Shown: piece by piece, positions 8,159-16,235 of the stretch
Numbering within the stretch: the first letter of the stretch is position 1
How the letters are laid out: every line of letters begins with the position of its first letter
Assembly (NCBI GenBank): GCA_031420415.1
Contig: JANOMT010000026.1
Location: 1-46,909, forward strand
From: JANYGA01 sp031420415
Lineage (GTDB): Bacteria; Vulcanimicrobiota; Vulcanimicrobiia; Vulcanimicrobiales; Vulcanimicrobiaceae
DNA: 46,909 bases
Reading direction: 5' to 3'
Notes under the pieces: model-generated
The model's database searches: none
Seen by the model: only the letters and a program-made list of their open reading frames with translations
What the model was told of the DNA's origin: nothing
Program-made: the position numbers and the translations under genes

Positions 8159-9334
8159 ATGTCGCCAGATGGGCGTTCCTGGCCTTCGCAGAGCGAGTAC
8201 ATCGAAGCGCTTCAGAATCCATCGACCGCATTCATCGATCCGACGCTTCGCAATGCCACCGTCGAGGGTGATATCTTCGGACTTCCTCGGCCCCGAAGCG
8301 GCCGGATGGCGAGCGTGTATAAAGTGGTCGAAGGCGACCGGATTTGGGCGGTCCGCTGCTTTAATTTTAATTCGAGCGAGCGCGCCGAACGCTACCGTAT
8401 GATTTCGGCGTTTCTGAGGCGTCATCCCAATCCGTATACGGTCGGCTTCGAGTATCGCGATGACGGCATCGCGACGGCAACCGCGAGCTACCCGACGGTC
8501 AAGATGGTATGGATCGAAGGCGACCTCTTACACACGTATCTGAGCGCGCACCGGCACGCTCCCGGAGTACTCGTGCGTCTCGCCGAGGCCTGGCGGGCGA
8601 TGGTTCGTGATCTCCACGATCTCGGTATCGCGCACGGCGATTTGCAACACGGCAACGTCATCGTTACACGTGTGGGTGAACTCCGGCTTATTGACTACGA
8701 TGGCATGTTCGTTCCGGAGTTCGCGCGTCTTCCGGCTCTCGAAAACGGGCATCCGAACTATCAGCATCCATGCAGAAGCGAGCTCGATTTCGGCCCGCGA
8801 CTGGATAATTTTTCCGCCTGGGTCGTGTATATTTCCATCGTCGCACTCGCTCGGGACGCGACGCTCTGGGAGCGATTGCACGTCGGCGACGATCGACTCG
8901 CTTTCGGTCGCGACGATTACGAATGGCCGTCGCGATCGAACGCTTTCAACACGCTTTTGGGCGCAGCCGATGACGACGTGCGGAAGATGGCGGAGTTTCT
9001 CGGTTCGATGCTCGCCCACGAACCGCTCTGCTTGCCGTCGCTCGAAGAGGGTCCGCTCGTACCGTTCGCGCGCGCGCGGTTACCGCGCGGGATCTATGCC
9101 GAGCCGTTCCGTCTAAATGAGCCGCCGATACCTGACGGGCGCCCGTCTCGATCGCGAAATGTTGTTATTATCGGAGGTGGCGCGACCGCCGCGATGCTCG
9201 CAGGGTATCTCGTCTTCGCACAACTCGGCTTCTCGATTGCGCAAGTTTTCGCAATGAGCTTGCTTGGAGCGATTCTCGTCGCGCTCGTCTCGTTTGCGTC
9301 CCGAAGTCCGAAACCGCCCACGCCCCGTACTTAA
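8159..9334 (+). CDS. Atypical protein kinase with C-terminal membrane helices
   Basis: A 391-residue protein with a kinase fold at residues about 40-310 and two hydrophobic helices near residues 333-378. The catalytic loop reads HGDLQHGN (Asp161, Asn166) and the metal-binding motif reads IDYDG with Asp179, a DYD in place of DFG. The usual beta-3 lysine is replaced by Arg66 in WAVRCF, so ATP handling may differ from standard kinases. It is the third member of the vWA/PP2C/kinase triad and the only membrane-anchored one. A likely role is to phosphorylate the vWA protein or a target at the membrane in response to a signal. It could also be a pseudokinase, although the catalytic Asp and Asn are kept. 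Confidence 0.78.
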   Translation: MSPDGRSWPSQSEYIEALQNPSTAFIDPTLRNATVEGDIFGLPRPRSGRMASVYKVVEGDRIWAVRCFNFNSSERAERYRMISAFLRRHPNPYTVGFEYRDDGIATATASYPTVKMVWIEGDLLHTYLSAHRHAPGVLVRLAEAWRAMVRDLHDLGIAHGDLQHGNVIVTRVGELRLIDYDGMFVPEFARLPALENGHPNYQHPCRSELDFGPRLDNFSAWVVYISIVALARDATLWERLHVGDDRLAFGRDDYEWPSRSNAFNTLLGAADDDVRKMAEFLGSMLAHEPLCLPSLEEGPLVPFARARLPRGIYAEPFRLNEPPIPDGRPSRSRNVVIIGGGATAAMLAGYLVFAQLGFSIAQVFAMSLLGAILVALVSFASRSPKPPTPRT

Positions 9335-9407
9335 CGACCTGACTGTACGATGGTCGGACGTTCTTAGGACGCTAACCTGATACACTTGTGTTACCAGGAG
9401 GTATGTC

Positions 9408-10280
9408 GTGAGGAAACTTGCCCCGAAATTTACACTAATCTTTATAGCTGTTTTCGGCATCATGCTCGCGACGGCGGGTACGCTCTGCTATCAATTCTTG
9501 CAGCGTAGCGCCAAGGGCGAAGTGCTCGCCCAAGCGCAATTAATGATGGAAGCCGCCGCGGCCATGAGAAGTTATACGGATAAACAAATCAAACCGCTCG
9601 TGGGCGTTCGCCGGACGAACGAATTTCACGCGCAATGGGTGCCGGCGTATGCGGCCACGCAATTGTTCGCGAACCTGCGTCAGAAATATCCGTCTTACAC
9701 GTACAAAGAAGCCACGCTCAACCCGACGAACCCGCGCGACCGCGCGATCGATTGGGAGACCGATGTCGTCAACACGTTCCGAAACGACGCGAACCGCCGC
9801 GAATTTACGGGCGAACGCGCCACGGTCGACGGACAGACGCTCTACCTCGCACATCCGATCGTCGTGGCGCCGAGCTGTCTCGAGTGCCATAGTCGACCCG
9901 CTGCCGCGCCCCCGGCGATGCTCGCGCAATACGGTACGGCGAACGGCTTTGGTTGGCAGTTGCACGAGGTCGTGGGCGCGCAGATCGTTTCGGTGCCGAT
10001 GTCGGTTTCGTCGCGCGTCGCCGAGAGCGCCATTGCGGCCCTCACCACGGCTTTGGTCTGCTTCGCACTAATATCGCTCATCGTGCTCAATGTCTTACTG
10101 ACGTTTTTCGTTATCCGCCCGATCAATCGAATTGCGGCTGCGGCAAATGCGACCGCCGTTGGCGATGGCGACGTCGCCGAGCCGCCCTCGAACGGTGGCG
10201 ACGAGATCGCAACCCTTGCGGGCGCGTTCAATCGCCTGCGCCGGACCATCTCCCCCGAACACGATGCGAGGTTCCGATGA
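9408..10280 (+). CDS. Membrane sensor with c-type haem site (DUF3365/Tll0287-like) and HAMP domain
   Basis: A 290-residue protein with a membrane helix at residues 8-28, a periplasmic domain of about 180 residues, a second helix at about 210-234 and a HAMP linker to the end. The periplasmic part matches the Tll0287-like/DUF3365 pattern and contains CLECH at 157-161, the covalent haem c attachment motif. It therefore looks like a redox, gas or haem sensor. It lacks any kinase, cyclase or methyl-accepting output domain after HAMP, so output must pass to a partner. The start is GTG at 9408 with AGGAGG seven bases before it; the ATG just upstream runs straight into a stop. Its stop overlaps the ATG of the SARP gene, which suggests coupled translation. 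Confidence 0.8.
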   Translation: MRKLAPKFTLIFIAVFGIMLATAGTLCYQFLQRSAKGEVLAQAQLMMEAAAAMRSYTDKQIKPLVGVRRTNEFHAQWVPAYAATQLFANLRQKYPSYTYKEATLNPTNPRDRAIDWETDVVNTFRNDANRREFTGERATVDGQTLYLAHPIVVAPSCLECHSRPAAAPPAMLAQYGTANGFGWQLHEVVGAQIVSVPMSVSSRVAESAIAALTTALVCFALISLIVLNVLLTFFVIRPINRIAAAANATAVGDGDVAEPPSNGGDEIATLAGAFNRLRRTISPEHDARFR

Positions 10281-11053
10281 CTGTGCTCAGGGAGGCGTAT
10301 CTCACAACGACGACGGCGACGTCACCGGTATTGAACGTCCGTTGTCTCGGTCAATTCCGACTCTTCGGGGGCAATGGTTGGCAACAGGGTCCGCCGCTCA
10401 AAAAAGGCCGCGAATTTCTCGCCTATCTCGTCACGCATCCGCGTTGTGTCGCCTCGAAAGAAAAGCTCATCGATGCATTCTGGCCGGGCGTCGATGGCGA
10501 CGAAGGGGCGCACCGCGTCCACCTCGCGGCGAGTGGTGCGCGCTGCACGTTGCGCGCGCTACTCCCGGGGATCGATGCCGTGCAAAGCGTTTCCGGCGGG
10601 TACGTCTGGAACCCCAACGTCCGTATCGCCTCGGATATCGATGCGTTTCTTTCGCATGCCGACACGGCGACGATCGCGTCGTTCGAATCCGGCGTGAGGG
10701 TCTACACGGGTGATTTCCTCGCCGGCGACCGTGGCGATTGGATCGAGCCGCTACGCACCTGGTATGCAAGTCGGTACCTCGAGATGCTCGTCCATCTCGC
10801 GAACGACGCCGCTGAACGTCGTGATTTCACCAAAGCCGTCGACTATGGCTTGCGCATCATGGAAAGCGATCCGGGGCACGAGGCTGGCGCCCGTTGCGTG
10901 ATGTTTTCGTTTGCGAGTGCGAGTCGGCGTAGCGCCGCGCTCATGCATTACGAAGGGCTCAAATCATATCTCCACCGCCACATGGGCGTCGCACCATCGC
11001 CGGAAACAACGGCCCTATGGCAACGCATCCGCGACGGGAAACTTCTCGCGTAA
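10277..11053 (+). CDS. SARP/BTAD-type transcriptional regulator
   Basis: A 258-residue protein. Residues about 18-110 form an OmpR-like winged helix, with the typical VRCLGQFRLFGG opening and KGREFLAYLVTHP core. Residues about 118-255 form a bacterial transcriptional activator (BTAD, TPR-like) domain with VYTGDFLAGD and a final helical repeat region. This is the SARP architecture, without the NB-ARC or further TPR domains of larger versions. The ATG at 10277 overlaps the stop of the haem sensor gene as ATGA; a longer frame upstream lies wholly inside that gene and is rejected. It lies 104 bases before the sheath gene in the same direction, so it is the best local candidate for the eCIS activator. 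Confidence 0.85.
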   Translation: MTVLREAYLTTTTATSPVLNVRCLGQFRLFGGNGWQQGPPLKKGREFLAYLVTHPRCVASKEKLIDAFWPGVDGDEGAHRVHLAASGARCTLRALLPGIDAVQSVSGGYVWNPNVRIASDIDAFLSHADTATIASFESGVRVYTGDFLAGDRGDWIEPLRTWYASRYLEMLVHLANDAAERRDFTKAVDYGLRIMESDPGHEAGARCVMFSFASASRRSAALMHYEGLKSYLHRHMGVAPSPETTALWQRIRDGKLLA

Positions 11054-11157
11054 CGTGGCGCGCCCGTGCGAGAGAAAAGGGAGAGCGTCGCGAGAGTCTG
11101 AGCCGCTATACCTCAAGACGACCGAACGCGCTCGCGATAAGGAATTGGGAGACTACT

Positions 11158-12807
11158 ATGCCGGTTCAAGTGTCGTATCCCGGGGTCTACGTCAAAGAGA
11201 TTCCGAGCGGACTGCATACGATTACCGGCGTTGCGACGTCGATCTGTGCGTTCGTCGGTGCGGCTCCGCGCGGCGCCGTCAACGTGCCGAGCGAGATCTT
11301 CTCATTTGCCGATTATGAATCGCTTTTCGGCGGCCTCGTGCTCGATGCGGCGGGCAATCCCGGAACGCTCGGTTTCGCGGTTCGCGATTTCTTTCTCAAC
11401 GGTGGCAGCGATGCAATCGTCGTCCGTGTTGAGGGTGGGGGCGGCAAGGCCGCATCGGTCGTGCTCGGCGGTACGGTGCTCACGCTTGAAGCGGCGAGTA
11501 ACGGCACATGGGGCAATGATCTCTTTGCCCAGGCCGATACCATGCTCGTGCGTGATCCCGCCAATCCCACGCTTTTCAACCTTACCGTCATGGAATTTTC
11601 CAAGGACCAGATTGTCGCTCGCGAGCAATTTCAAAATCTTTCGACCAATCCGACCGACCCGAAATACGTTGTCGGTTACCTCGCGGCGAACTCCGGAATC
11701 GTTCGTGCCGCGAAGGCCCCGGTCGGAAACTTTGGTGCGAAAGCTTCGTTCCCACCGGCATCGGCTACACCGGTCGCACCGGCCGGAGGGGGCGGCGGCC
11801 CGCCAGCGCCTCCGGTTGCAGTCGCTCCTTCCAAGCCTACCGACGGGTTCGCTCCCTTCGCCGCGGGTGCGGATGGTGCGCTAGCGGCAGATCCAATCGG
11901 CGATCCAAATCTAAAGACCGGCATGTACGCTCTCGACGGAGTCGATCTCTTCACCATGCTCGTGTTCCCGCCGATCGCTCCTGTCGCCAAGGCGGCAGAC
12001 CTTTTGTCGATCGTCTCGCAAGCGACCGAGTACTGCAAAATGCGCCGTGCGATCTACATCATGGATCCGCCGGAATCGTGGTTCGCCGCTTGGTCGAATC
12101 CGTCGACTGCCGTTGCAGCGATTACCGCCGATCTCACGGCGCTCCACGGCTCGTCCTCAGGGTATAGCGCGGTCTATTTCCCCCGCTTGCTGGAGCCCAA
12201 TCCGCTCAAGAAGTTTCAGATCGAAACATTTTCACCGAGTGGTGCGATTGCCGGCATCTACGCGCGTACCGATGTGGCGCGCGGCGTCTGGAAGGCACCG
12301 GCGGGTTTGGAAGCGGTCTTAAACGGCGTGTTCGCGCTCTCGAGTGCGATCAATAACGCCGAAAACGGGAAGCTCAACGAGATCGGCGTGAATTGTTTGC
12401 GGACGTTCCCGCTTGCAGGCAACGTCGTTTGGGGCGCGCGCACCATGGACGGTGCCGACGTGCTCGAAAGCGAGGATAAGTACGTTCCGGTACGGCGTTT
12501 CTCGCTCTTTCTCGAAGAGAGTCTCTTTCGTGGAACGCAGTGGGTCGTCTTCGAACCCAACGCCGAGCCGCTGTGGTCGCAGGTCCGGCTCAACGTCGGT
12601 GCATTCATGCACGAATTATTTCGCCAGGGGGCATTCGCGGGCGTCACGCCACAGCAGGCCTATTTCGTGCAATGCGATGCGTCGACAACGACGCAAAACG
12701 ACATCAACAACGGCATCGTCAACATTCTCGTCGGCTTCGCACCGCTCAAGCCGGCCGAATTTGTCATCCTCGAGATTCAACAGATCGCGGGCCAAGTCGC
12801 CGTTTAG
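11158..12807 (+). CDS. eCIS contractile sheath protein (Afp2-4/Pvc2-4-like)
   Basis: A 549-residue tail sheath. The N-terminus VSYPGVYVKEIPSGLHTITG is the standard start of phage/eCIS sheaths. The C-terminal part holds the conserved pattern NCLRTFP, GNVVWGARTM, YVPVRRFSLFLEESLFRGTQWVVFEPN and a final handshake segment that lets neighbouring subunits interlock. Residues about 196-226 are a Gly/Pro/Ala-rich linker absent from minimal sheaths. ATG at 11158 is preceded by AAGGAATTGGGAG; the open frame extending upstream is rejected because the sheath homology begins here. It is the first structural gene of the operon and the only sheath gene, where Afp and PVC carry three. Confidence 0.95.
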   Translation: MPVQVSYPGVYVKEIPSGLHTITGVATSICAFVGAAPRGAVNVPSEIFSFADYESLFGGLVLDAAGNPGTLGFAVRDFFLNGGSDAIVVRVEGGGGKAASVVLGGTVLTLEAASNGTWGNDLFAQADTMLVRDPANPTLFNLTVMEFSKDQIVAREQFQNLSTNPTDPKYVVGYLAANSGIVRAAKAPVGNFGAKASFPPASATPVAPAGGGGGPPAPPVAVAPSKPTDGFAPFAAGADGALAADPIGDPNLKTGMYALDGVDLFTMLVFPPIAPVAKAADLLSIVSQATEYCKMRRAIYIMDPPESWFAAWSNPSTAVAAITADLTALHGSSSGYSAVYFPRLLEPNPLKKFQIETFSPSGAIAGIYARTDVARGVWKAPAGLEAVLNGVFALSSAINNAENGKLNEIGVNCLRTFPLAGNVVWGARTMDGADVLESEDKYVPVRRFSLFLEESLFRGTQWVVFEPNAEPLWSQVRLNVGAFMHELFRQGAFAGVTPQQAYFVQCDASTTTQNDINNGIVNILVGFAPLKPAEFVILEIQQIAGQVAV

Positions 12808-12816
12808 TGAGGAAGT

Positions 12817-13341
12817 ATGGCCGATTTTACCGTTAATGCGACCCGTCACGATCCCTATAAAAATTTCAAATTCCGCGTCAAGTGGGATGGGAAATACGTC
12901 GCGGGGATTAGCAAGGTCGGCATGCTTAAACGGACGACGGATGTCGTCAAGCATCGCGAAGGCGGCGATCCGAGTTCCAGCCGCAAGTCGCCAGGTCGCA
13001 CCGAATACGATGCGATCATGCTCGAGCGCGGGGTGACGCACGATCTCAATTTCGAGCAATGGGCGAATAAGGTGTGGCAGATCAACGGTGGTGCGACGGA
13101 GATCTCGCTCAAAGATTTCCGCAAAGATCTCATTCTCGACGTTTTCAACGAAGCCGGCCAAAAGGTGATCTCGTATAAGATTTACCGTTGCTGGGTCTCG
13201 GAATATCAGGCTTTACCCGATCTCGATGCCAACGCAAACGCCGTTGCGATCCAGCATATCAAGCTCGAGAACGAAGGCTGGGAACGCGACGTGAGCGTCA
13301 CGGAGCCGAGCGAGCCGACCTTTACCGTTCCGGCGGCGTAA
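12817..13341 (+). CDS. eCIS inner tube protein (gp19-like, Afp1/Afp5 family)
   Basis: A 174-residue T4 gp19-like tail tube protein. The start NATRHDPYKNFKFRVKW, followed by VAGISKVGMLKRTTDVVKHREGGD, is typical of eCIS and phage tube subunits. So are the late segments FNEAGQKVISYKIYRCW and AIQHIKLENEGWERD. It would stack as hexamers into the inner tube that the sheath drives outward and in which cargo can ride. It starts nine bases after the sheath stop with GAGGAAG in front of ATG. It is the only main tube gene seen; a more divergent tube-initiator homologue lies at 20287. Confidence 0.95.
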   Translation: MADFTVNATRHDPYKNFKFRVKWDGKYVAGISKVGMLKRTTDVVKHREGGDPSSSRKSPGRTEYDAIMLERGVTHDLNFEQWANKVWQINGGATEISLKDFRKDLILDVFNEAGQKVISYKIYRCWVSEYQALPDLDANANAVAIQHIKLENEGWERDVSVTEPSEPTFTVPAA

Positions 13342-13345
13342 GCCG

Positions 13346-14083
13346 GTGATCGACGCGTCTCCCGTCACGCTTGTCGCGCAGTGGGATCGCGTCGCCGACC
13401 TCCGTGGCGCGCAACTCGTCCGCTCGCTGCTCGCACTCGCTGGTGACGACGGTCGCGCGTGCGAATCGTGGACGCTGGGTCGATGCGAAACGAAACTCGC
13501 GTCGATCTATGGGGCGCTTTTCGGGTCCGTCGTCGAAGCAACGGTGCGTTGTCGCGCGTGCGAAGAAACGCTCGAGTTCGAAACGACGATTGGCGCGCTC
13601 TTTGGTGCGTCGGACGCGATCGGCGATATCGCAAGCGAGAGCGGCGTGATGCGGATCGCGCACGAGGGGTACGACGTGACATGTCGACCGCTGCAGCTTC
13701 GCGATCTCTTGGCAATGCCGACGGCCCCCGCACGTGCGCGCACGCACCTCATCGGCTGCGCGGTCGTTGAAGCGCGTCGCGAAGGACAGGTCATTCTGAC
13801 CGAAGTGTTGCCGCCGTCGTTGTGCGCTGCGATCGGCGACGCGATCCGTTTGCGCGATCCACACGGAGAAACGACCATCGCAATCGTGTGCGCGGCGTGC
13901 GGCTCGCCGAACGATCTCCCGTTCGATATGAGCACGTTTCTTTGGGAAGCGCTCGAGCGTCACGTATCGCGGATCTTCGCCGACGTGCATGCGCTTGCGA
14001 GAGCCTATGCATGGTCGGAGGATGCAATCCTCGCGCTACCCGATGCTCGGCGTAGGCGCTATCTCACGTTGCTCGCATCGTGA
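13346..14083 (+). CDS. Baseplate-associated protein with split zinc knuckle (T4 gp26/PF12322-like)
   Basis: A 245-residue protein occupying the operon position where eCIS clusters carry a T4-baseplate-chaperone-like protein. Two CxxC pairs, Cys69-x2-Cys72 (VRCRACEE) and Cys182-x2-Cys185 (VCAACGSP), probably form one zinc site that brings together an inserted strand region. The last 40 residues (DVHALARAYAWSEDAILALPDARRRRYL) follow the pattern of the small helical DUF6760/Afp6-like module that often follows as a separate gene in other clusters, so the two may be fused here. Start is GTG at 13346, four bases after the tube stop. The next gene overlaps its stop. The family assignment rests on pattern and position, not on a search. 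Confidence 0.62.
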   Translation: MIDASPVTLVAQWDRVADLRGAQLVRSLLALAGDDGRACESWTLGRCETKLASIYGALFGSVVEATVRCRACEETLEFETTIGALFGASDAIGDIASESGVMRIAHEGYDVTCRPLQLRDLLAMPTAPARARTHLIGCAVVEARREGQVILTEVLPPSLCAAIGDAIRLRDPHGETTIAIVCAACGSPNDLPFDMSTFLWEALERHVSRIFADVHALARAYAWSEDAILALPDARRRRYLTLLAS

Positions 14084-15006
14084 GCGATTACTTCGAACGT
14101 ATCGCGTCGCGAACGCTCGGGACGGTACCGATCGTCCATCGATGCCGCGAACCGATTTTCGCAATGCCCGTTCATGCCGAGCGCGATGCGTTTGCTTTGG
14201 ATGTGCTCGACGATGCGGATGCGCAAGAAGACGGAGAGCGTCGTCCCGGACGCGTCGCGCGCATCGCGCCTTTATCGGCATCGACGCTCGACAAACCGAT
14301 TTCGCGGGACTCGGGTGAGACGGAACCAGTGGAAAATGAAGATTGGGCGCAGCCCGCTTCGACGCCAGTCGTTGCGATGGAGTTGCTTGAGCAACCATCC
14401 CTTGGTCATTCGGTGATCGTTCCGAGCCGTCGTGCTTTGAAGTCGGTTGCGATGCCATCGAACGTAGCAAAAGTTGCGGATACGAACGATTTCCGAAAGC
14501 AGCCGAACGAGCCGTCATTCAACGAATCGAGCGGCGACATCGGCGTTGATAGCCGAAGGAACGCTAGTGATCGGCAACAAGGGCGAGATGTTGGCCGCGG
14601 AATCGACACGCCCGAAACCCTGCGCGATCAACGCTTTTACGCATCGGCGGATTATGTAAGTGTCATTGCGGTTGAGTCGAATCGCGCGAGCGATCTCGAA
14701 TCTTACGTCGAAGGCTCGAGCGAACGGTCACGAGATCTCGCTGCAAAGACCAACGAAACGAATCGAGATCGCGGACGTACGAAGACCTCGCGAATTGAAG
14801 CGGACGACGCTCGGCGCGACGACCGCGCGCCTGCGGCACAGGACCAACCGATCGACGACGATGCGTTCACGATCAACGTTTCGATCGGTCGCATCGACAT
14901 CGTCCGACCCACGCCCCCGAGCCCGCCGCCCGTCGCCGAACCGTCCACGCCACGGCCATCGCTCGACGACTACATGCGCGTCCGCGCGAGGGTTCGCGGT
15001 CGATGA
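14080..15006 (+). CDS. Largely disordered eCIS accessory protein with conserved C-terminal motif
   Basis: A 308-residue protein rich in Arg, Asp, Ser and Glu with little hydrophobic core, predicted mostly disordered. Only the last 60 residues look conserved: a strand-like INVSIGRIDIVRP followed by a Pro-rich stretch and a PSLDDYMRVR tail. A short protein ending in this GRI(D/E)(I/V)R-Pro-rich-LDDYLRxR pattern is common between the chaperone and the DUF4255 gene in other eCIS clusters; here the N-terminal part is unusually long. GTG at 14080 overlaps the previous stop and its own stop overlaps the next ATG, so it is translated as part of the operon. Function is unknown. Confidence 0.65.
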   Translation: MSDYFERIASRTLGTVPIVHRCREPIFAMPVHAERDAFALDVLDDADAQEDGERRPGRVARIAPLSASTLDKPISRDSGETEPVENEDWAQPASTPVVAMELLEQPSLGHSVIVPSRRALKSVAMPSNVAKVADTNDFRKQPNEPSFNESSGDIGVDSRRNASDRQQGRDVGRGIDTPETLRDQRFYASADYVSVIAVESNRASDLESYVEGSSERSRDLAAKTNETNRDRGRTKTSRIEADDARRDDRAPAAQDQPIDDDAFTINVSIGRIDIVRPTPPSPPPVAEPSTPRPSLDDYMRVRARVRGR

Positions 15007-16235
15007 GCAATGCACTCGCGATCGCAGCCGTCACGGCGACGCTACGGCACCTGCTCACGCAAGGCGTGACGCTCGTGCCCGACCTCGCCGATACAATCGT
15101 CACGACGCACGTTCCCGACGCTGCTCGCAACGGCGGAACGACGGCGAATCAAATCAATCTCTTTCTCTATCAAGCCGTACCCAACGCTGCATGGCGCAAC
15201 GCGGATCCGCCCGGCGTGAAGCGACCGGGTGAGACGGGCATCCCGCCGCTCGCGCTCGACCTGTTTTATTTACTGACGACGTATGGGCGTGATGACGACG
15301 TGTCACGTCCTTTCAGTCACGAACTGTTGGGGCGAGCGATGAGCGTCTTGCACGATCATCCGGTTTTGGGTGCTGCGGAGATCGCGTCGGCGCTCCCCGG
15401 CAACGATCTCGGGACGCAAGTCGAGCGCATCCGCTTTTCTCTGCAGCCGCTTGGCGTCGAAGAGATCTACCGTCTGTGGACGGGCTTCCAAACCCCGTAT
15501 CGCACGTCGGTCGCCTATGAAGCTTCGGTGGTCCTCATCGATAGTACGCGCGAAACGCACACGCCACTGCCCGTTTTGCAACGGGGCGCAAACGATCGTG
15601 GTGCGGCGGTGCGCGCGGTTATCGCGCCACCATTCGCCACGATCTTCGCCATCGCTCCGACCGTCGATCCGACATTTGGCGATACACTCGTTCTTACGGG
15701 CGCCAAACTCTCCGGCGGTGCCGTATCGGTAACGTTCGCGTCGCCCCGTCTCGCCGCGCCGCGTATCGTGCCCGCCTTGCCTGGCGGGACGGACGCGACG
15801 GTGCGGGTGACGATTCCGAGCGACGGAACGCTCCCCGCGGGACTTTACGGCATCTCGGTCGGCGTAACGACGCCGCTACCGGGTGGTGCGCTTGAAACGC
15901 ATGCCTCCAACGAGATTGCGGTCGCGCTCGCGCCGCAGATCACGAGCGTGTTGCCGCCCAGCGTGCAGTCGCAAGGTGGATCGATCACCCTCTCGCTCGA
16001 TTGTGCACCGGCTGTCGTTGTGGGCCAACGAGTCGCGCTACTCTTTGGCGATCGCGAGATTCAAGCCGATCCGGGCACGCGTCCGACGAACACCGTCGCG
16101 TTTTCGATTTCGGGCGTAACCCCGGGAGCATATTTCGTTCGCCTACGTGTCGATAGCGCCGATAGTACGTTACTCGTCGATCGTACGAAGAAGCCGCCGA
16201 CCTTCGATCCGCAGCGCCGTGTGGTCGTCACGTGA
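15003..16235 (+). CDS. DUF4255/Pvc16-like tube or sheath cap protein
   Basis: A 410-residue protein whose first 185 residues match the Pvc16_N/DUF4255 domain (PF14065): an N-terminal helix, the segment NQINLFLYQAVPNAAWRN, the central PLALDLFYLLTTYG and the RIRFSLQPLGVEEIYRLW block. Residues about 205-400 look like two immunoglobulin/IPT-type beta domains (PTFGDTLVLTGAKL). In Afp and PVC this family caps the distal end of the tube and sheath, ending polymerisation. The gene overlaps its neighbours at both ends, four bases upstream and one base downstream. The extra Ig-like domains might decorate the particle surface. Confidence 0.88.
   Translation: MSNALAIAAVTATLRHLLTQGVTLVPDLADTIVTTHVPDAARNGGTTANQINLFLYQAVPNAAWRNADPPGVKRPGETGIPPLALDLFYLLTTYGRDDDVSRPFSHELLGRAMSVLHDHPVLGAAEIASALPGNDLGTQVERIRFSLQPLGVEEIYRLWTGFQTPYRTSVAYEASVVLIDSTRETHTPLPVLQRGANDRGAAVRAVIAPPFATIFAIAPTVDPTFGDTLVLTGAKLSGGAVSVTFASPRLAAPRIVPALPGGTDATVRVTIPSDGTLPAGLYGISVGVTTPLPGGALETHASNEIAVALAPQITSVLPPSVQSQGGSITLSLDCAPAVVVGQRVALLFGDREIQADPGTRPTNTVAFSISGVTPGAYFVRLRVDSADSTLLVDRTKKPPTFDPQRRVVVT

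Noticed and set aside
6556..9334. Tellurite-resistance operon
   Set aside because: The vWA/PP2C/kinase triad resembles TerY-P, but TerB, TerC and TerD-type genes are absent from the window.
9953..10276. 108-residue N-terminal extension of the SARP
   Set aside because: The extension is the shadow of the haem sensor gene; the ATG at 10277 overlaps that gene's stop and precedes the winged helix.
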